The notes beneath the pieces were generated by a model. It saw nothing but the letters and a program-made list of their open reading frames with translations, was not told the DNA's origin and made no database searches. The translations under genes and the position numbers were made by a program. From positions 5,394,001-5,458,000 of the forward strand of contig NZ_CP109479.1 in the NCBI RefSeq assembly GCF_036227485.1: a stretch of DNA of 64,000 bases. Reading direction: 5' to 3'. Positions 34,060 to 42,276 of the stretch are shown piece after piece; positions within the stretch are counted from its first letter, which is position 1; each line of letters begins with the position of its first letter. The DNA is from Streptomyces sp. NBC_01451. Lineage in GTDB: Bacteria; Actinomycetota; Actinomycetes; Streptomycetales; Streptomycetaceae.

Positions 34060-35257
34060 CTACGGCGCGGTGCAGCGGGGGCAGCGGGGGAAGGGCGGTG
34101 CCAGCAACTGCAGGGCGCGGGCGGCCTGTTGGGGGACCACGCCGTTGCCGAGCGCGGTGAGCTGAGCCGGTCGGCCGAGTCCCGCAGTGGCGGTCACCCA
34201 GCCAGGGGCCAGGCCCTGCATCCACTCCACGAAGTCGGCGCGCAGGCGTCCGGCAGCGTCGGTGGGCGCCGGGGCGGGGCGGGTGAGGTTCTCCCATCGG
34301 GCGATGGCGGAGGCGTACGCTCCCCATCGCCCGTCGGTTCCTCGGCTCCCGGGTCCGCTTCCGCCCACAGCGGCAGGACCACCGCCGACAGGGGCGGGCG
34401 CTGGCCCTTGCCCGGACGGCGGCCAGGAGTGCCGGTGTCGCTCGTCCTCGGGGTGGGCAGCAAAGATGCTGCCGCGCTCGGCAGCGTCATGTCCCCGTTG
34501 CCGTGCCGCTGGTTCGGCGAGCCCTTGACCCCGTCGGACGCCTTCGGCGTGGGCAGTAGCCACTCCACCTCGTCGGCCAGGTTCGGGCCGTGGCCGCCGC
34601 TCTTCCTCTTCGACGGGTGCTGGGAGCCGCCGTTCTTGCCGATGTTGCTCGTCGGGGTCTTGAGCAGGGTGCTCGGCGGGCCAGGCGGTGAGGAAGGTCC
34701 GCTCGCGACGATGGGGGGCTCCGACGTCGGAGGCACGAAGCACGAGCCACCGCGCGTCGTACCGGAGATCGGCCAGGGAGCCGAGTACGGCACCAAGTGC
34801 CCGCACAGGAGGCTGGGTTGGGTCGTCTCCCAGACACCACGGGCAGAATTCCACGTCGCCAGGGGAACCGGCGGGCGAGGTGAGGAGTCCGCGTACATTC
34901 TCGATCACAACCAAGCAGGGGCGGAGGGCTTCGACCGCACGGGCGACGTGCAGCCACAGCCCCGAGCGGGTGTGGGGGTTGAGTCCGGCCCGGCGACCGG
35001 CGACGGAGACGTCTTTGACAAGGGAAACCGGCCGTCAGGACACACACCCGAGGCACATCGGCCCAGTTGACGGCGCTGATGTCCTGCAGATTGGGCACGC
35101 CGGGCCAGTGCCGGGCCAGGATGCGCGCGGCGTCGGGGTTGATCTCGGCATGCCAGGCCAGGGTGCCGCCGAGGGCGGCCTGGACCCCGAGGTCCAGACC
35201 GCCGTACCCCGAGCAGAGCGAGCCGATCAACGGCCCTCGCGCGGTGGTGGTCTCCAT
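34060..35257 (-). pseudogene. DNA (cytosine-5) methyltransferase, frameshifted
   Basis: A C5 methyltransferase is readable only by changing frame. It starts with SLCSGYGGLDLGVQAA (motif I) and reaches the catalytic loop TAGFPCQ. The frame then changes at an extra base near 35014-35016. It continues with motif VI (VVIENVRGLLTS), changes again near 34690 to give repeats of LLPTPKASDG/LLPTPRTSD, and again near 34345 to reach the C-terminal motif ALGNGVVPQQA. At least three frameshifts make it a dead gene, if the sequence is right. Confidence 0.85.
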
Positions 35258-35258
35258 G

Positions 35259-35843
35259 TCACCGGCCCCGTGCGAGTCGGTCCGAGGAGGACGCCACCAC
35301 CGTGGTGACGCCGGATGGCAGCTGCCCCATAGCGGGCACGGCGGTCGTGGACCGGCTGCGGGCAGCCTGGAGCCGAACGGACGGGGGAGAGACCGTTGCC
35401 GATGCGGCGTGCAGGGAGTTGGCCCCGTCGCGGAGGGCCGCGTCGGCGGTGGCGAGTGCGTCCTCCATCACCCGTACGGCTGCCTCCCGGGCATCCCTGG
35501 CGTCGGGCTGGTCGCGCAGACTCTCGGTCTGGTTCAGGAAAGCGAGCTGGTGGGCCACCGCTCCCAAGGCGGAAGCCGCTTCGCCTGCGGGCTCGACGGC
35601 GGCGGCGAAGCTGGTGATCACCCGAGCGGTGTGGGGCGCCTGGTCCTGGCCAGCGGCACGGAAGAGGACCTCGTCGCCCAAGTCGGCGATCAGCTTTCCG
35701 AGTTCGGAGATCTGGCGTGCGACGGCGACGGCATCGGGTGAGCGGTGGGGGTCTGCGGGCACCGGCAGTTTGCCGCGCTGGGCGTCGAAGGCGGAGGCCG
35801 TGGCGCGCAGGGCCAGGGCGTCGGAGATGGGGGTGTTGTCCAC
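35259..35843 (-). CDS. Hypothetical helical protein with C-terminal tail
   Basis: 194-residue protein, almost entirely helical (LGKLIADLGDEVLF; AASALGAVAHQLAFLNQ), with possible coiled coils. The tail reads VRLQAARSRSTTAVP, then Gly/Val/Ser-rich, ending RLARGR. GTG at 35843 has a weak upstream site, so the start is less certain. It ends two bases before the broken methyltransferase gene. No family recognised. Confidence 0.62.
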   Translation of the reverse strand: MDNTPISDALALRATASAFDAQRGKLPVPADPHRSPDAVAVARQISELGKLIADLGDEVLFRAAGQDQAPHTARVITSFAAAVEPAGEAASALGAVAHQLAFLNQTESLRDQPDARDAREAAVRVMEDALATADAALRDGANSLHAASATVSPPSVRLQAARSRSTTAVPAMGQLPSGVTTVVASSSDRLARGR

Positions 35844-35899
35844 GGTGCGTTCCAGAGGTGAGGACAGCCGGATGGGCTGGGTTGGTGGGTGAGGACGGT

Positions 35900-37069
35900 T
35901 CAGCCGTGGGTGCGCGAGGGCGGTCGCGCGGCTGATGGCGTGGAGGCAGGGCCTGGGCGTTCCGAGGGCCGTGCGGCCGGTCGTGGTGTGCTTCGGGCGA
36001 GGGCGGCGTGGACCTGCGCCGTCGGGGGTCCCTCGGTCGGCGGTGCGGGGGGCGGCGCCGGAGCGGGGTGGCCGTTCGCGGTCTGCCAGCGGGCGCGCAC
36101 TTCGTCGAGCGGCCCGAGCGCGTGCAGGGCGTGGCTGATGAGCCTCCCGGGGGCCAGAGTCTCGTTCTCGGCCAGGGCACGGATGGCGCGGGCGGAGGCG
36201 GCAGCCGTGCGGGTGACGGAGGAGCGCATGATCTGCTCGCCGAGCCACTCGGCGCTGCCGGGGCCGACGCCGTCGCAGATGGCGGTGAGTTGCTCGGCGG
36301 TCAGCGTGCCGTCGGCCAGCAGACCGCGCCGCTGGGCTTCCCACAGCAAGGTGATCCGGTCGATGGGCTCGCCGCGATGGTGCAGTGCGCCCAGGCAGCG
36401 GTAGAGCTGGCCGTGGGCGGGGTCGGCGAAGTCGCCCGGTCGCAGCCAGCCGACGACCTCGTCCATCACCTTCGGCCGCTCGACCAGGACCGCCAGCAGG
36501 AACTGCTCGTCCTCGGCGACCCGGTCCGCCCGTACCGGCGGTGGCGCGACGGGTGCTGTGGAGGGCGGCGTGGCCGGGGCGACCGGGCTCGGTTCGGACC
36601 CCCAGCGGCGCGCGAGGTCCCCGAGTACCCCGGCCAGGACGTCCGCATGGTGCAGCGCTCCCTCCACCTGACCCTGGAGGGCGTCGGCACGGGCCGCCTG
36701 GTGGAGGCGGATCGCGTGCTCGGTCACGCTTCGATGGATCGCTCCCTCCAGCACCATCCGGCCGTACACCGGGGCGTGCTCGGGGCGCGGGCAGGCCGAG
36801 ATGAGGATGTGGGCGTATACCGCGGTCAGCCCCCGGACGTGGTGGCCGGCCTCGTCGACCGCATCGGTCACCCAGGACAGCGGCACCGGTTCCTTGGTCG
36901 CCAGGGCGGGGTGGCCGTCGGTCCGGAGCTTGCGCAGGGCGGCGAACAGCGCCTGGTGGACAGGCCGGTAGAAGTGATCCGGCGCGAGCCAGTCGAGGTG
37001 CGCGAGCTGGCCGGGGTCGAGCAGCACCGAGCCGAGCACCGCCTGCTCGGCACTCAGCAGGGGGTTCAT
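35900..37069 (-). CDS. Tandem DnaB-N-like protein without helicase domain, with tail
   Basis: 389-residue protein with two copies of the DnaB helicase N-terminal domain: about 1-110 (SAEQAVLGSVLLDPGQLAHL, DHFYRPVHQALFAAL) and about 185-300 (EDEQFLLAVLVERPKVMDEV, DFADPAHGQLYRCL). The RecA-type ATPase domain of DnaB is absent, with no Walker A. In DnaB this domain makes trimer and primase contacts, so the protein could interfere with or recruit host DnaB. The C-terminus carries the tail (VHAALARSTPRPA to PPSRTHG). Confidence 0.78.
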   Translation of the reverse strand: MNPLLSAEQAVLGSVLLDPGQLAHLDWLAPDHFYRPVHQALFAALRKLRTDGHPALATKEPVPLSWVTDAVDEAGHHVRGLTAVYAHILISACPRPEHAPVYGRMVLEGAIHRSVTEHAIRLHQAARADALQGQVEGALHHADVLAGVLGDLARRWGSEPSPVAPATPPSTAPVAPPPVRADRVAEDEQFLLAVLVERPKVMDEVVGWLRPGDFADPAHGQLYRCLGALHHRGEPIDRITLLWEAQRRGLLADGTLTAEQLTAICDGVGPGSAEWLGEQIMRSSVTRTAAASARAIRALAENETLAPGRLISHALHALGPLDEVRARWQTANGHPAPAPPPAPPTEGPPTAQVHAALARSTPRPAARPSERPGPASTPSAARPPSRTHG

Positions 37070-37311
37070 CGCTGCCGCCCGGGGTGGGGAGTCGGTGGAT
37101 CGTCCTGCTGGGAGCGGAGATCGGCGATGGCCTGGTCCGCGGCGGCCATTGCGGCGGTGAAGCGGTCCAGCTCGCCGGTGAACGTCGGATCGGTGGCGAG
37201 GACCGAGCCGGAACCGGTGACCAGCCACCACTGGCCGCCGCGCCGGACGACCGGTGACCGGGCGAGGCGTTCGGAACGCGCCAGAGGGGAGGATGGAGTG
37301 CGCGAGGACAC
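37066..37311 (-). CDS. Small hypothetical protein
   Basis: 81-residue basic protein. A short RRGGQWWLVTGSGSVL strand pair is followed by a helix (DRFTAAMAAADQAIADLRSQ) and the end PHPGRQR, which faintly resembles the shared tail's end. It overlaps the DnaB-N-like gene by ATGA and so is translated just before it. Function unknown. Confidence 0.55.
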   Translation of the reverse strand: MSSRTPSSPLARSERLARSPVVRRGGQWWLVTGSGSVLATDPTFTGELDRFTAAMAAADQAIADLRSQQDDPPTPHPGRQR

Positions 37312-37343
37312 GAGGGACTCCTGAACAGGTAGAGGGGGGAGAG

Positions 37344-38267
37344 TCAGGCCGTGAGGTCGACGTCGGCCTGGACGGGGGCGCCGGAGCGGCAGGACCAGGG
37401 CGAGCAGCCGTCCGGATCACCGTTCTCCAGTTCGGCGTCCGCGAGCGCGTCGAAGATGTCGCCCTGACGTCCGGACCACTCGTGGGCGGTGACCCGGTCG
37501 ATCGGTGCCTGGTCCAGAGGCCGGCGACTGCGGTGCAGATACGCCTGGCCGAGCAGCGGCGTGCCCTCCGCGGTCGCCCGGGCATTGCCCGAACGGATCG
37601 CGGCATCGAACTCCACGACGTCGCGCCACTCTTGGGGCGAGCTGTCGCGCAGTGATCGCCACTGGGCGTTGCCGTGGTACGGGCACCCCAGGCACGCACT
37701 CTTCGGGGTCTGGCCGAACCCACGCGAGCGCAGCAGCCGCAGGCAGTCCGAGCGGGAGAACCCGGTCTCGATCAGCGGGAACCGGTTCTTCATGTAGGCG
37801 ACGTCCGCGTCCTTCGCCCGGGTGAACTCGTCCACCGAGATACCGATCCACTGCTCGACGAACACCCCGGCGGGGATACGCTGCGGGTAGGGGTAGCCGA
37901 GCAGCTCGCGGACCTTCTCCTTTATCGGCCGGATCTTGTACTGGCCGGTGCACTGGCGCCGTGACATCCCTTCGCTGCCAGTGGAGTTGAGGATGTGCAA
38001 CGGCATCGACGCGAAGTGCTTGGAGGGGTCAAGCGCATCGGATCGAATGTGGCCGGAGGACACCCGCAGGACCGGGATGCCGGCGGGCTCGGCGATCTCC
38101 CGCTCGATCCGGTCGAGATGGTCGTAGACGGCGCGGGGCTCCCAGCCTGTGTCCGCGAAGATCGCCACGTCCAGGCCGGGCAGATGGCCCTCGGCGGCCA
38201 TGAGTAGCAGACATGTCGACTGGACCCCGGCACCGAGCGAGAGCACCTTGAGCGTCGGGGCGCTCAT
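37344..38267 (-). CDS. PP-loop ATPase, PAPS-reductase-like
   Basis: 307-residue protein of the PAPS reductase/PP-loop ATP pyrophosphatase superfamily. SLGAGVQS (residues 10-17) is the SxGxxS pyrophosphate-binding loop, and FADTGWEP follows. Cys pairs (SRRQCTGQYK; ACLGCPYH; CSPWSC) could bind a cluster or zinc. Phage and element members are often called PAPS reductases but lie outside sulfur assimilation clusters, as here. No dnd genes accompany it. It overlaps the coupling-protein gene. Modification of DNA or tRNA is possible. Confidence 0.75.
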   Translation of the reverse strand: MSAPTLKVLSLGAGVQSTCLLLMAAEGHLPGLDVAIFADTGWEPRAVYDHLDRIEREIAEPAGIPVLRVSSGHIRSDALDPSKHFASMPLHILNSTGSEGMSRRQCTGQYKIRPIKEKVRELLGYPYPQRIPAGVFVEQWIGISVDEFTRAKDADVAYMKNRFPLIETGFSRSDCLRLLRSRGFGQTPKSACLGCPYHGNAQWRSLRDSSPQEWRDVVEFDAAIRSGNARATAEGTPLLGQAYLHRSRRPLDQAPIDRVTAHEWSGRQGDIFDALADAELENGDPDGCSPWSCRSGAPVQADVDLTA

Positions 38268-40051
38268 GCCGACAGCCCGAAGTCGTCGCGGCCCAGGGAC
38301 TTGGCGATGGCCCGCTCGGTGATGGCCTTCGTCGCGCGGGCCGAGGCCGGACCGACCACCTTGGCGGCGGGCTCCTTGTACCAGGGCCGCAGGTCGAGCA
38401 TTGCCACCCGGATACCAGTGGCGAGCAGCAGCGCCTTGCCCTTGGGGAGCGCGCGGATCGCGTCGGGGGGCAGGATCCGCTCGGTGCGCATGCTCACCGA
38501 GGTGGACTTGCCGCCGTCGCTGGTCGACACCGACGTGGTCTGCACGTCGTGGTCACCGACCTGCCTGCTCAGACGGTCGGCGAAGTCGGCGTCGTCGATT
38601 CCACTTCCGATGATCTTGATCGTGGCGGCGGACCAGAGGGCGTCCATGCCTGCCTCGCCCCAGCACCGCTGGCCCTGTCGGTAGGACTGCAGGATCGTCA
38701 TCGGGATCACGCCCCGTGAGCCCAAGTGGCTGTACAGGTCCGGGAGATCGGAGATTTTGCAGACGTTGGCGGCTTCGTCGAGGACGCACAGGGCGGGCGG
38801 GTCGAGCCGCCCTCCGGAGCGCTCGGCGACGACCACGGCCGCGCGCATCACCGCATCGGCCGCCGCGGCGATGATCGCCGATGCCGAGCCGCCGCCGTCC
38901 TTGCTGAGCAGGTACAACGTGTCGCGGGAGGTGGCGAACGCGGAGGGCTTGAACTCGGGAAGGTGCTTGCTGGGGGTGACCCAGGCGGCGACGTCCGGGT
39001 CGAGCAGGCAGCTCGCGTACTGCCGCGCAGTCTCGTAGATGCCGTCCCGCGTTTCCGTGGCCCCGCTGACGGTGCCCTGGAGCTGGGCGGCGACCGCGTC
39101 GTGGCCGGCATCGGTGAGCAGGTCCACCGGAGTGCGGTCGGCGGGGGAGGCGAGCCAGGCCAGGACATCGGTGATCGGGCGCCGGTGGCTGGCGGCGGCC
39201 AGGAACAGCGCACCGAGAGTGTTCGATGCGGCGGTGGACCAGAAGTCGGAGCCGCTGGATTCGTCGACGCTGGCGGCGACGAAGTGTCCGGCCAAACGTT
39301 TCGCCCCGGCCAGGTCGCGGGCGTCGGCCAGGATGTCCCACCACATCTCGCGCGGGTGGTGGGCGATCTGCTGCGGGTCGAGCGTCCAGATCGTGCCGAC
39401 CTTGGCGCGGGCGTCCACCGTCGCGGTGAAGGCGTCGTTCGCCGCCTTGTTCGAGGTCAGCAGCACTGGGCCGGGAGCGGCGAGGATCGCGGGGATCGCC
39501 AGCCCGGACGTCTTGCCGGAGCGCGGGGCCATGATCGCGACGATCACGTCCTCCCAGGAGGCGCGTACATCGGCCCGGCCCGGGGAGAGCGTGCCGACGA
39601 GGATGCCGCGGTCGGCGGGAGCGACGTCTTTCGGTTTGAGATCGGACAGGCTCGGCCGCAGGCTCTTCGCCTTTGCGGTGATCTCCTTGTCCAGCAGCGG
39701 TGCGAGATCCTGCTTGCGGGCGAGGCCGTTCTTCGCGCCGCCGCGCAGCCGCAGCCACAGGACCAGGCCGGTGACGGTGAGGTAGACGGAGAGCAGGCCG
39801 GGGACGAGTCGCGCGCCGACTAGCAGGGCGGTGGGGCTCAGATGCGGCCACAGCACGTCGGGGTGCAGCAGTGCGTCGGTGGCCTTGAACGGCGCCCAGT
39901 GGCCGGCGCCGACGAGGGAGTTGGTGAGGTTGCCGGTCAGCCAGGCGAGGGAGCCGAAGGCGATGGCGGCGCCGAGGACGCCGAACAGGAGGTAGAGGAG
40001 CGCGTCGGACCCGGTGGTGGTCGAGGGCGCGCTGGTACGCGGGGCGGGCAT
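38264..40051 (-). CDS. VirD4/TraG-type T4SS coupling protein
   Basis: 595-residue ATPase that would bring the relaxase-DNA complex and protein substrates to the T4SS. Two membrane segments (about 17-40 and 75-100) anchor it. Walker A is APRSGKT (175-181), and Walker B is LCVLDEAAN near residue 425, followed by the family pattern LQSYRQGQRCWGEAG. An all-alpha-like region lies between. ATG at 40051 follows GGAGGG. If the operon's shared C-terminal tails are signals, this protein is the most likely reader. Confidence 0.9.
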   Translation of the reverse strand: MPAPRTSAPSTTTGSDALLYLLFGVLGAAIAFGSLAWLTGNLTNSLVGAGHWAPFKATDALLHPDVLWPHLSPTALLVGARLVPGLLSVYLTVTGLVLWLRLRGGAKNGLARKQDLAPLLDKEITAKAKSLRPSLSDLKPKDVAPADRGILVGTLSPGRADVRASWEDVIVAIMAPRSGKTSGLAIPAILAAPGPVLLTSNKAANDAFTATVDARAKVGTIWTLDPQQIAHHPREMWWDILADARDLAGAKRLAGHFVAASVDESSGSDFWSTAASNTLGALFLAAASHRRPITDVLAWLASPADRTPVDLLTDAGHDAVAAQLQGTVSGATETRDGIYETARQYASCLLDPDVAAWVTPSKHLPEFKPSAFATSRDTLYLLSKDGGGSASAIIAAAADAVMRAAVVVAERSGGRLDPPALCVLDEAANVCKISDLPDLYSHLGSRGVIPMTILQSYRQGQRCWGEAGMDALWSAATIKIIGSGIDDADFADRLSRQVGDHDVQTTSVSTSDGGKSTSVSMRTERILPPDAIRALPKGKALLLATGIRVAMLDLRPWYKEPAAKVVGPASARATKAITERAIAKSLGRDDFGLSA

Positions 40052-40095
40052 GGCGGATCCAGGGAGGGAGAGCGGACAAGGCGGGGCGGGGCGCG

Positions 40096-40130
40096 CGGTG
40101 CTCTTCTGCTGGTCATCGGGGCAGCTCCTG
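40096..40130 (-). repeat. Repeated 5' leader block, copy 2
   Basis: On the leftward strand this reads GGAGCTGCCCCGATGACC, then AGCAGAAGAGC. The ATG lies 65 bases upstream of the coupling-protein start, the same distance as in the copies at 33953 and 53047. Confidence 0.65.
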
Positions 40131-40156
40131 TTCCGGGAAGGGGCCGGTGGTCGAGG

Positions 40157-40834
40157 TCATCGGGTGCGCGGCGACCGGGGCGGCGGCGCGGCGGCCGGTG
40201 GTTCGGACGTTGCGCCGCCGGAGGGCGTGGCCCGCCGGGTGGCAGCGTGCGGGGAGGAGGCGCGGGCGGCTCGCTGCCGGTCCGCTTCCGGGTTCTGGGA
40301 GGCGGACGGTTTGGTGTCTGCGACCGCGTCGTCACCGAGGACGTCGCTGAGCAGTTCCCTGGTCCGCAGGACAGGCACCTCGCCGCGGTACTTGCGGTCG
40401 CTGAGTTCCGCAGGGCACGCGGCGATCATGTCCTCGGCGACCTCCAGCTCCTCCTGGACGTCCCGCAGCAGGCGGGTGGCGGCGGCCAGCCGTGTCCACG
40501 TCTCGAAGGTCGGGTTGTGGTGCGGGTTCTCGAAGGTCAGACGGGCCCGGGTCCAGTCGGCCGCTGCGGCCACGAGTTCGGTCAGCTGCGCGAGAGCTCC
40601 GACCAGGGCTTCGTTGACCTCCTCGATGATTCCGGCGACCTCTTGGGGAGTTGCTGTCTCGGTGAGCCGGGCGATCATCCCCGGGACGGAGTACGGGTCG
40701 GCCGATGGATGGGGCAGGTGTCGGACCTGCAGGGGCGTGTCGGAGCCGGACGGCTCGCCGCCGTGTGCAAGCCGGATGTTGTGCTGCATCGCGGCGCCGA
40801 TGGCCTCGCCGATGCTCGGGTAGAACTCGGGCAC
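40157..40834 (-). CDS. Hypothetical tail-bearing helical protein
   Basis: 225-residue protein. The middle is a long helical region (EVAGIIEEVNEALVGALAQL, then RLLRDVQEELEVAEDM), probably coiled coil. The tail reads RQRAARASSPHAATRR, then Pro/Ala/Ser-rich, ending RSPRTR. GTG at 40834 follows GAGGAGG. It lies just upstream of the coupling-protein gene. No family recognised. Confidence 0.65.
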   Translation of the reverse strand: MPEFYPSIGEAIGAAMQHNIRLAHGGEPSGSDTPLQVRHLPHPSADPYSVPGMIARLTETATPQEVAGIIEEVNEALVGALAQLTELVAAAADWTRARLTFENPHHNPTFETWTRLAAATRLLRDVQEELEVAEDMIAACPAELSDRKYRGEVPVLRTRELLSDVLGDDAVADTKPSASQNPEADRQRAARASSPHAATRRATPSGGATSEPPAAAPPPRSPRTR

Positions 40835-40872
40835 TGTTCCTCCTCGGTCGTGGTGTTGGATCGGTGCCGGGT

Positions 40873-40907
40873 AGGTGGGGAGCACGCGCAGTGCGTGCTC
40901 CCCACCT
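40873..40907 (-). terminator. Terminator after the ATP-grasp gene
   Basis: Perfect 15-bp arms AGGTGGGGAGCACGC and GCGTGCTCCCCACCT with the loop GCAGT. It lies between the ATP-grasp gene and the 40834 gene, so transcription of the lower operon may start again or depend on read-through here. Confidence 0.82.
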
Positions 40908-40963
40908 GGATGGATAGGCCCCTCGGCCCTTGGCCGGTCTGGCGGATGGAGACAGCGCTCGGT

Positions 40964-42199
40964 TCACGCAGTGACCGCCAGAGTCAGCCCCTCGATCAGG
41001 GCCTCCAGCCGGTCGTGGGCGGCGGCGGGGCTGTCGGCGGTGACGATGAGGAAGCCAACCCGCTTGGTGTCGAGATTTCCCTCCGGTGGCAGGGCGACCC
41101 GGTCGCCGATGGCGCGCAGCCAGGCCGCCTGGCGCAGCCACGGGTCATCGGGCCCGACGGCCAGGTGCCGTGCGGAGAGGGTGCCGGTGGCCGGAGGATA
41201 AAGGATCTTGATCGCGGCGGTGGTGTGCGTCGGGGGCGTGAGGTCGGGCACCTTGCCGCAGGCGACGTCGGCGGCGATCCGGGGTAGGTCGAGGCCGGTG
41301 GCCAGGTGGACAAGCTTGCCGATCAGGTCGCCGCCGATACGGGAGTTGACCTCGATGATCCGCGGGCCGGAGGCGGTGAGGCGCATCTCTACGTGCTGCA
41401 CGCCGTCGGTGACGCCCAGCGCCCGCACGGCCTGGACAGCGACGGGGGCGACCTCGGGCAGGAGCGGGTCTCCGGCAGTGACGGTGTGGCCAACCTCCTC
41501 GAAGTACGGCGGGAAGGCGACCTCCTTGCGGGTGACGGCCAGCGCCATCGTGACGCCGTACTGGGTGACGCACTCCACCGATATCTCCGGCCCGGAGAGG
41601 TACTCCTCGACCAGCACGCCGCTGCCCTCCGGTCCTTGCTCACCGGCTCCGGCGGAGGCGAACTCCCAGGCAGCGGGCAGCTCCTGTGGATTGTCGACGC
41701 GGATCACGCCGATGCTGCCCGCGTGCGCGGAGGGCTTGAGGACGACGGGGAAGCCGGTGCTGTGCGCGGCAGCCGCCGCCTGGGCCAGGGTGCCGACGCG
41801 GGTGGACGTCGCCGACGGCACCTGCTCCTCGGCAAACCGACGGCGGCTGGTCGCCTTGTCCCGACAGGCGTTCATCGACGCCACGCTGTTGCCCGCAAGC
41901 CCGAGGCGGGCGACGAGTTCTGCGGTCGGGACCAGGGCGTACTCGTCCCAGGTGACGACTCCGGCGATGGGATGGCGCTCGGCCAGGGCCAAGCCGGCGG
42001 CGACCACGGCCGCAGGGTCGTGGGTGTCGGCGACCTCGTGGTCGACGACCAGGTGCTCCTGCCAGGTCGGCGGCTTGGCGTCGATCAACGCGATCGGATA
42101 TGCGGCAGCGGCCTGCTCGACGCAGTAGCCCCGGTATACGGGATCGGTTCCGCCGACGACTATCAGCAGCGGATCTCCGATACGAGTGCATCGGGACAT
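40964..42199 (-). CDS. ATP-grasp ligase
   Basis: 411-residue ATP-grasp enzyme of the L-amino-acid ligase/BacD-like or carboxylase-like group. Visible blocks are VVLKPSAHAGSIGV (ATP lid, about 150), LVEEYLSGPEISVECVT (about 200) and the metal site IEVNSRIGGD (about 290). The family joins a carboxylate to an amine through an acyl phosphate. It follows an MFS transporter gene by 77 bp, forming a ligase-exporter pair inside the transfer operon. Substrates are unknown. ATG at 42199 follows GGAGG. Confidence 0.83.
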   Translation of the reverse strand: MSRCTRIGDPLLIVVGGTDPVYRGYCVEQAAAAYPIALIDAKPPTWQEHLVVDHEVADTHDPAAVVAAGLALAERHPIAGVVTWDEYALVPTAELVARLGLAGNSVASMNACRDKATSRRRFAEEQVPSATSTRVGTLAQAAAAAHSTGFPVVLKPSAHAGSIGVIRVDNPQELPAAWEFASAGAGEQGPEGSGVLVEEYLSGPEISVECVTQYGVTMALAVTRKEVAFPPYFEEVGHTVTAGDPLLPEVAPVAVQAVRALGVTDGVQHVEMRLTASGPRIIEVNSRIGGDLIGKLVHLATGLDLPRIAADVACGKVPDLTPPTHTTAAIKILYPPATGTLSARHLAVGPDDPWLRQAAWLRAIGDRVALPPEGNLDTKRVGFLIVTADSPAAAHDRLEALIEGLTLAVTA

Positions 42200-42276
42200 G
42201 GGACAGCCTCCGTGGGGCGGGAGTTGGGAGTGAAAGGGAAGAAAGGTCGAGATTCACTGAGCCGTTGAGCCGCTGG

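Noticed and set aside
33130..35070. 646-codon rightward open frame
   Set aside because: It lies antisense to the 32552 and 33316 genes and the broken methyltransferase. Gly/Val/Arg-rich translation without domains; the opposite strand explains the region.
37344..38267. Part of a Dnd phosphorothioation system
   Set aside because: The PP-loop protein resembles DndC only in general fold. No dndA, B, D or E gene is present.
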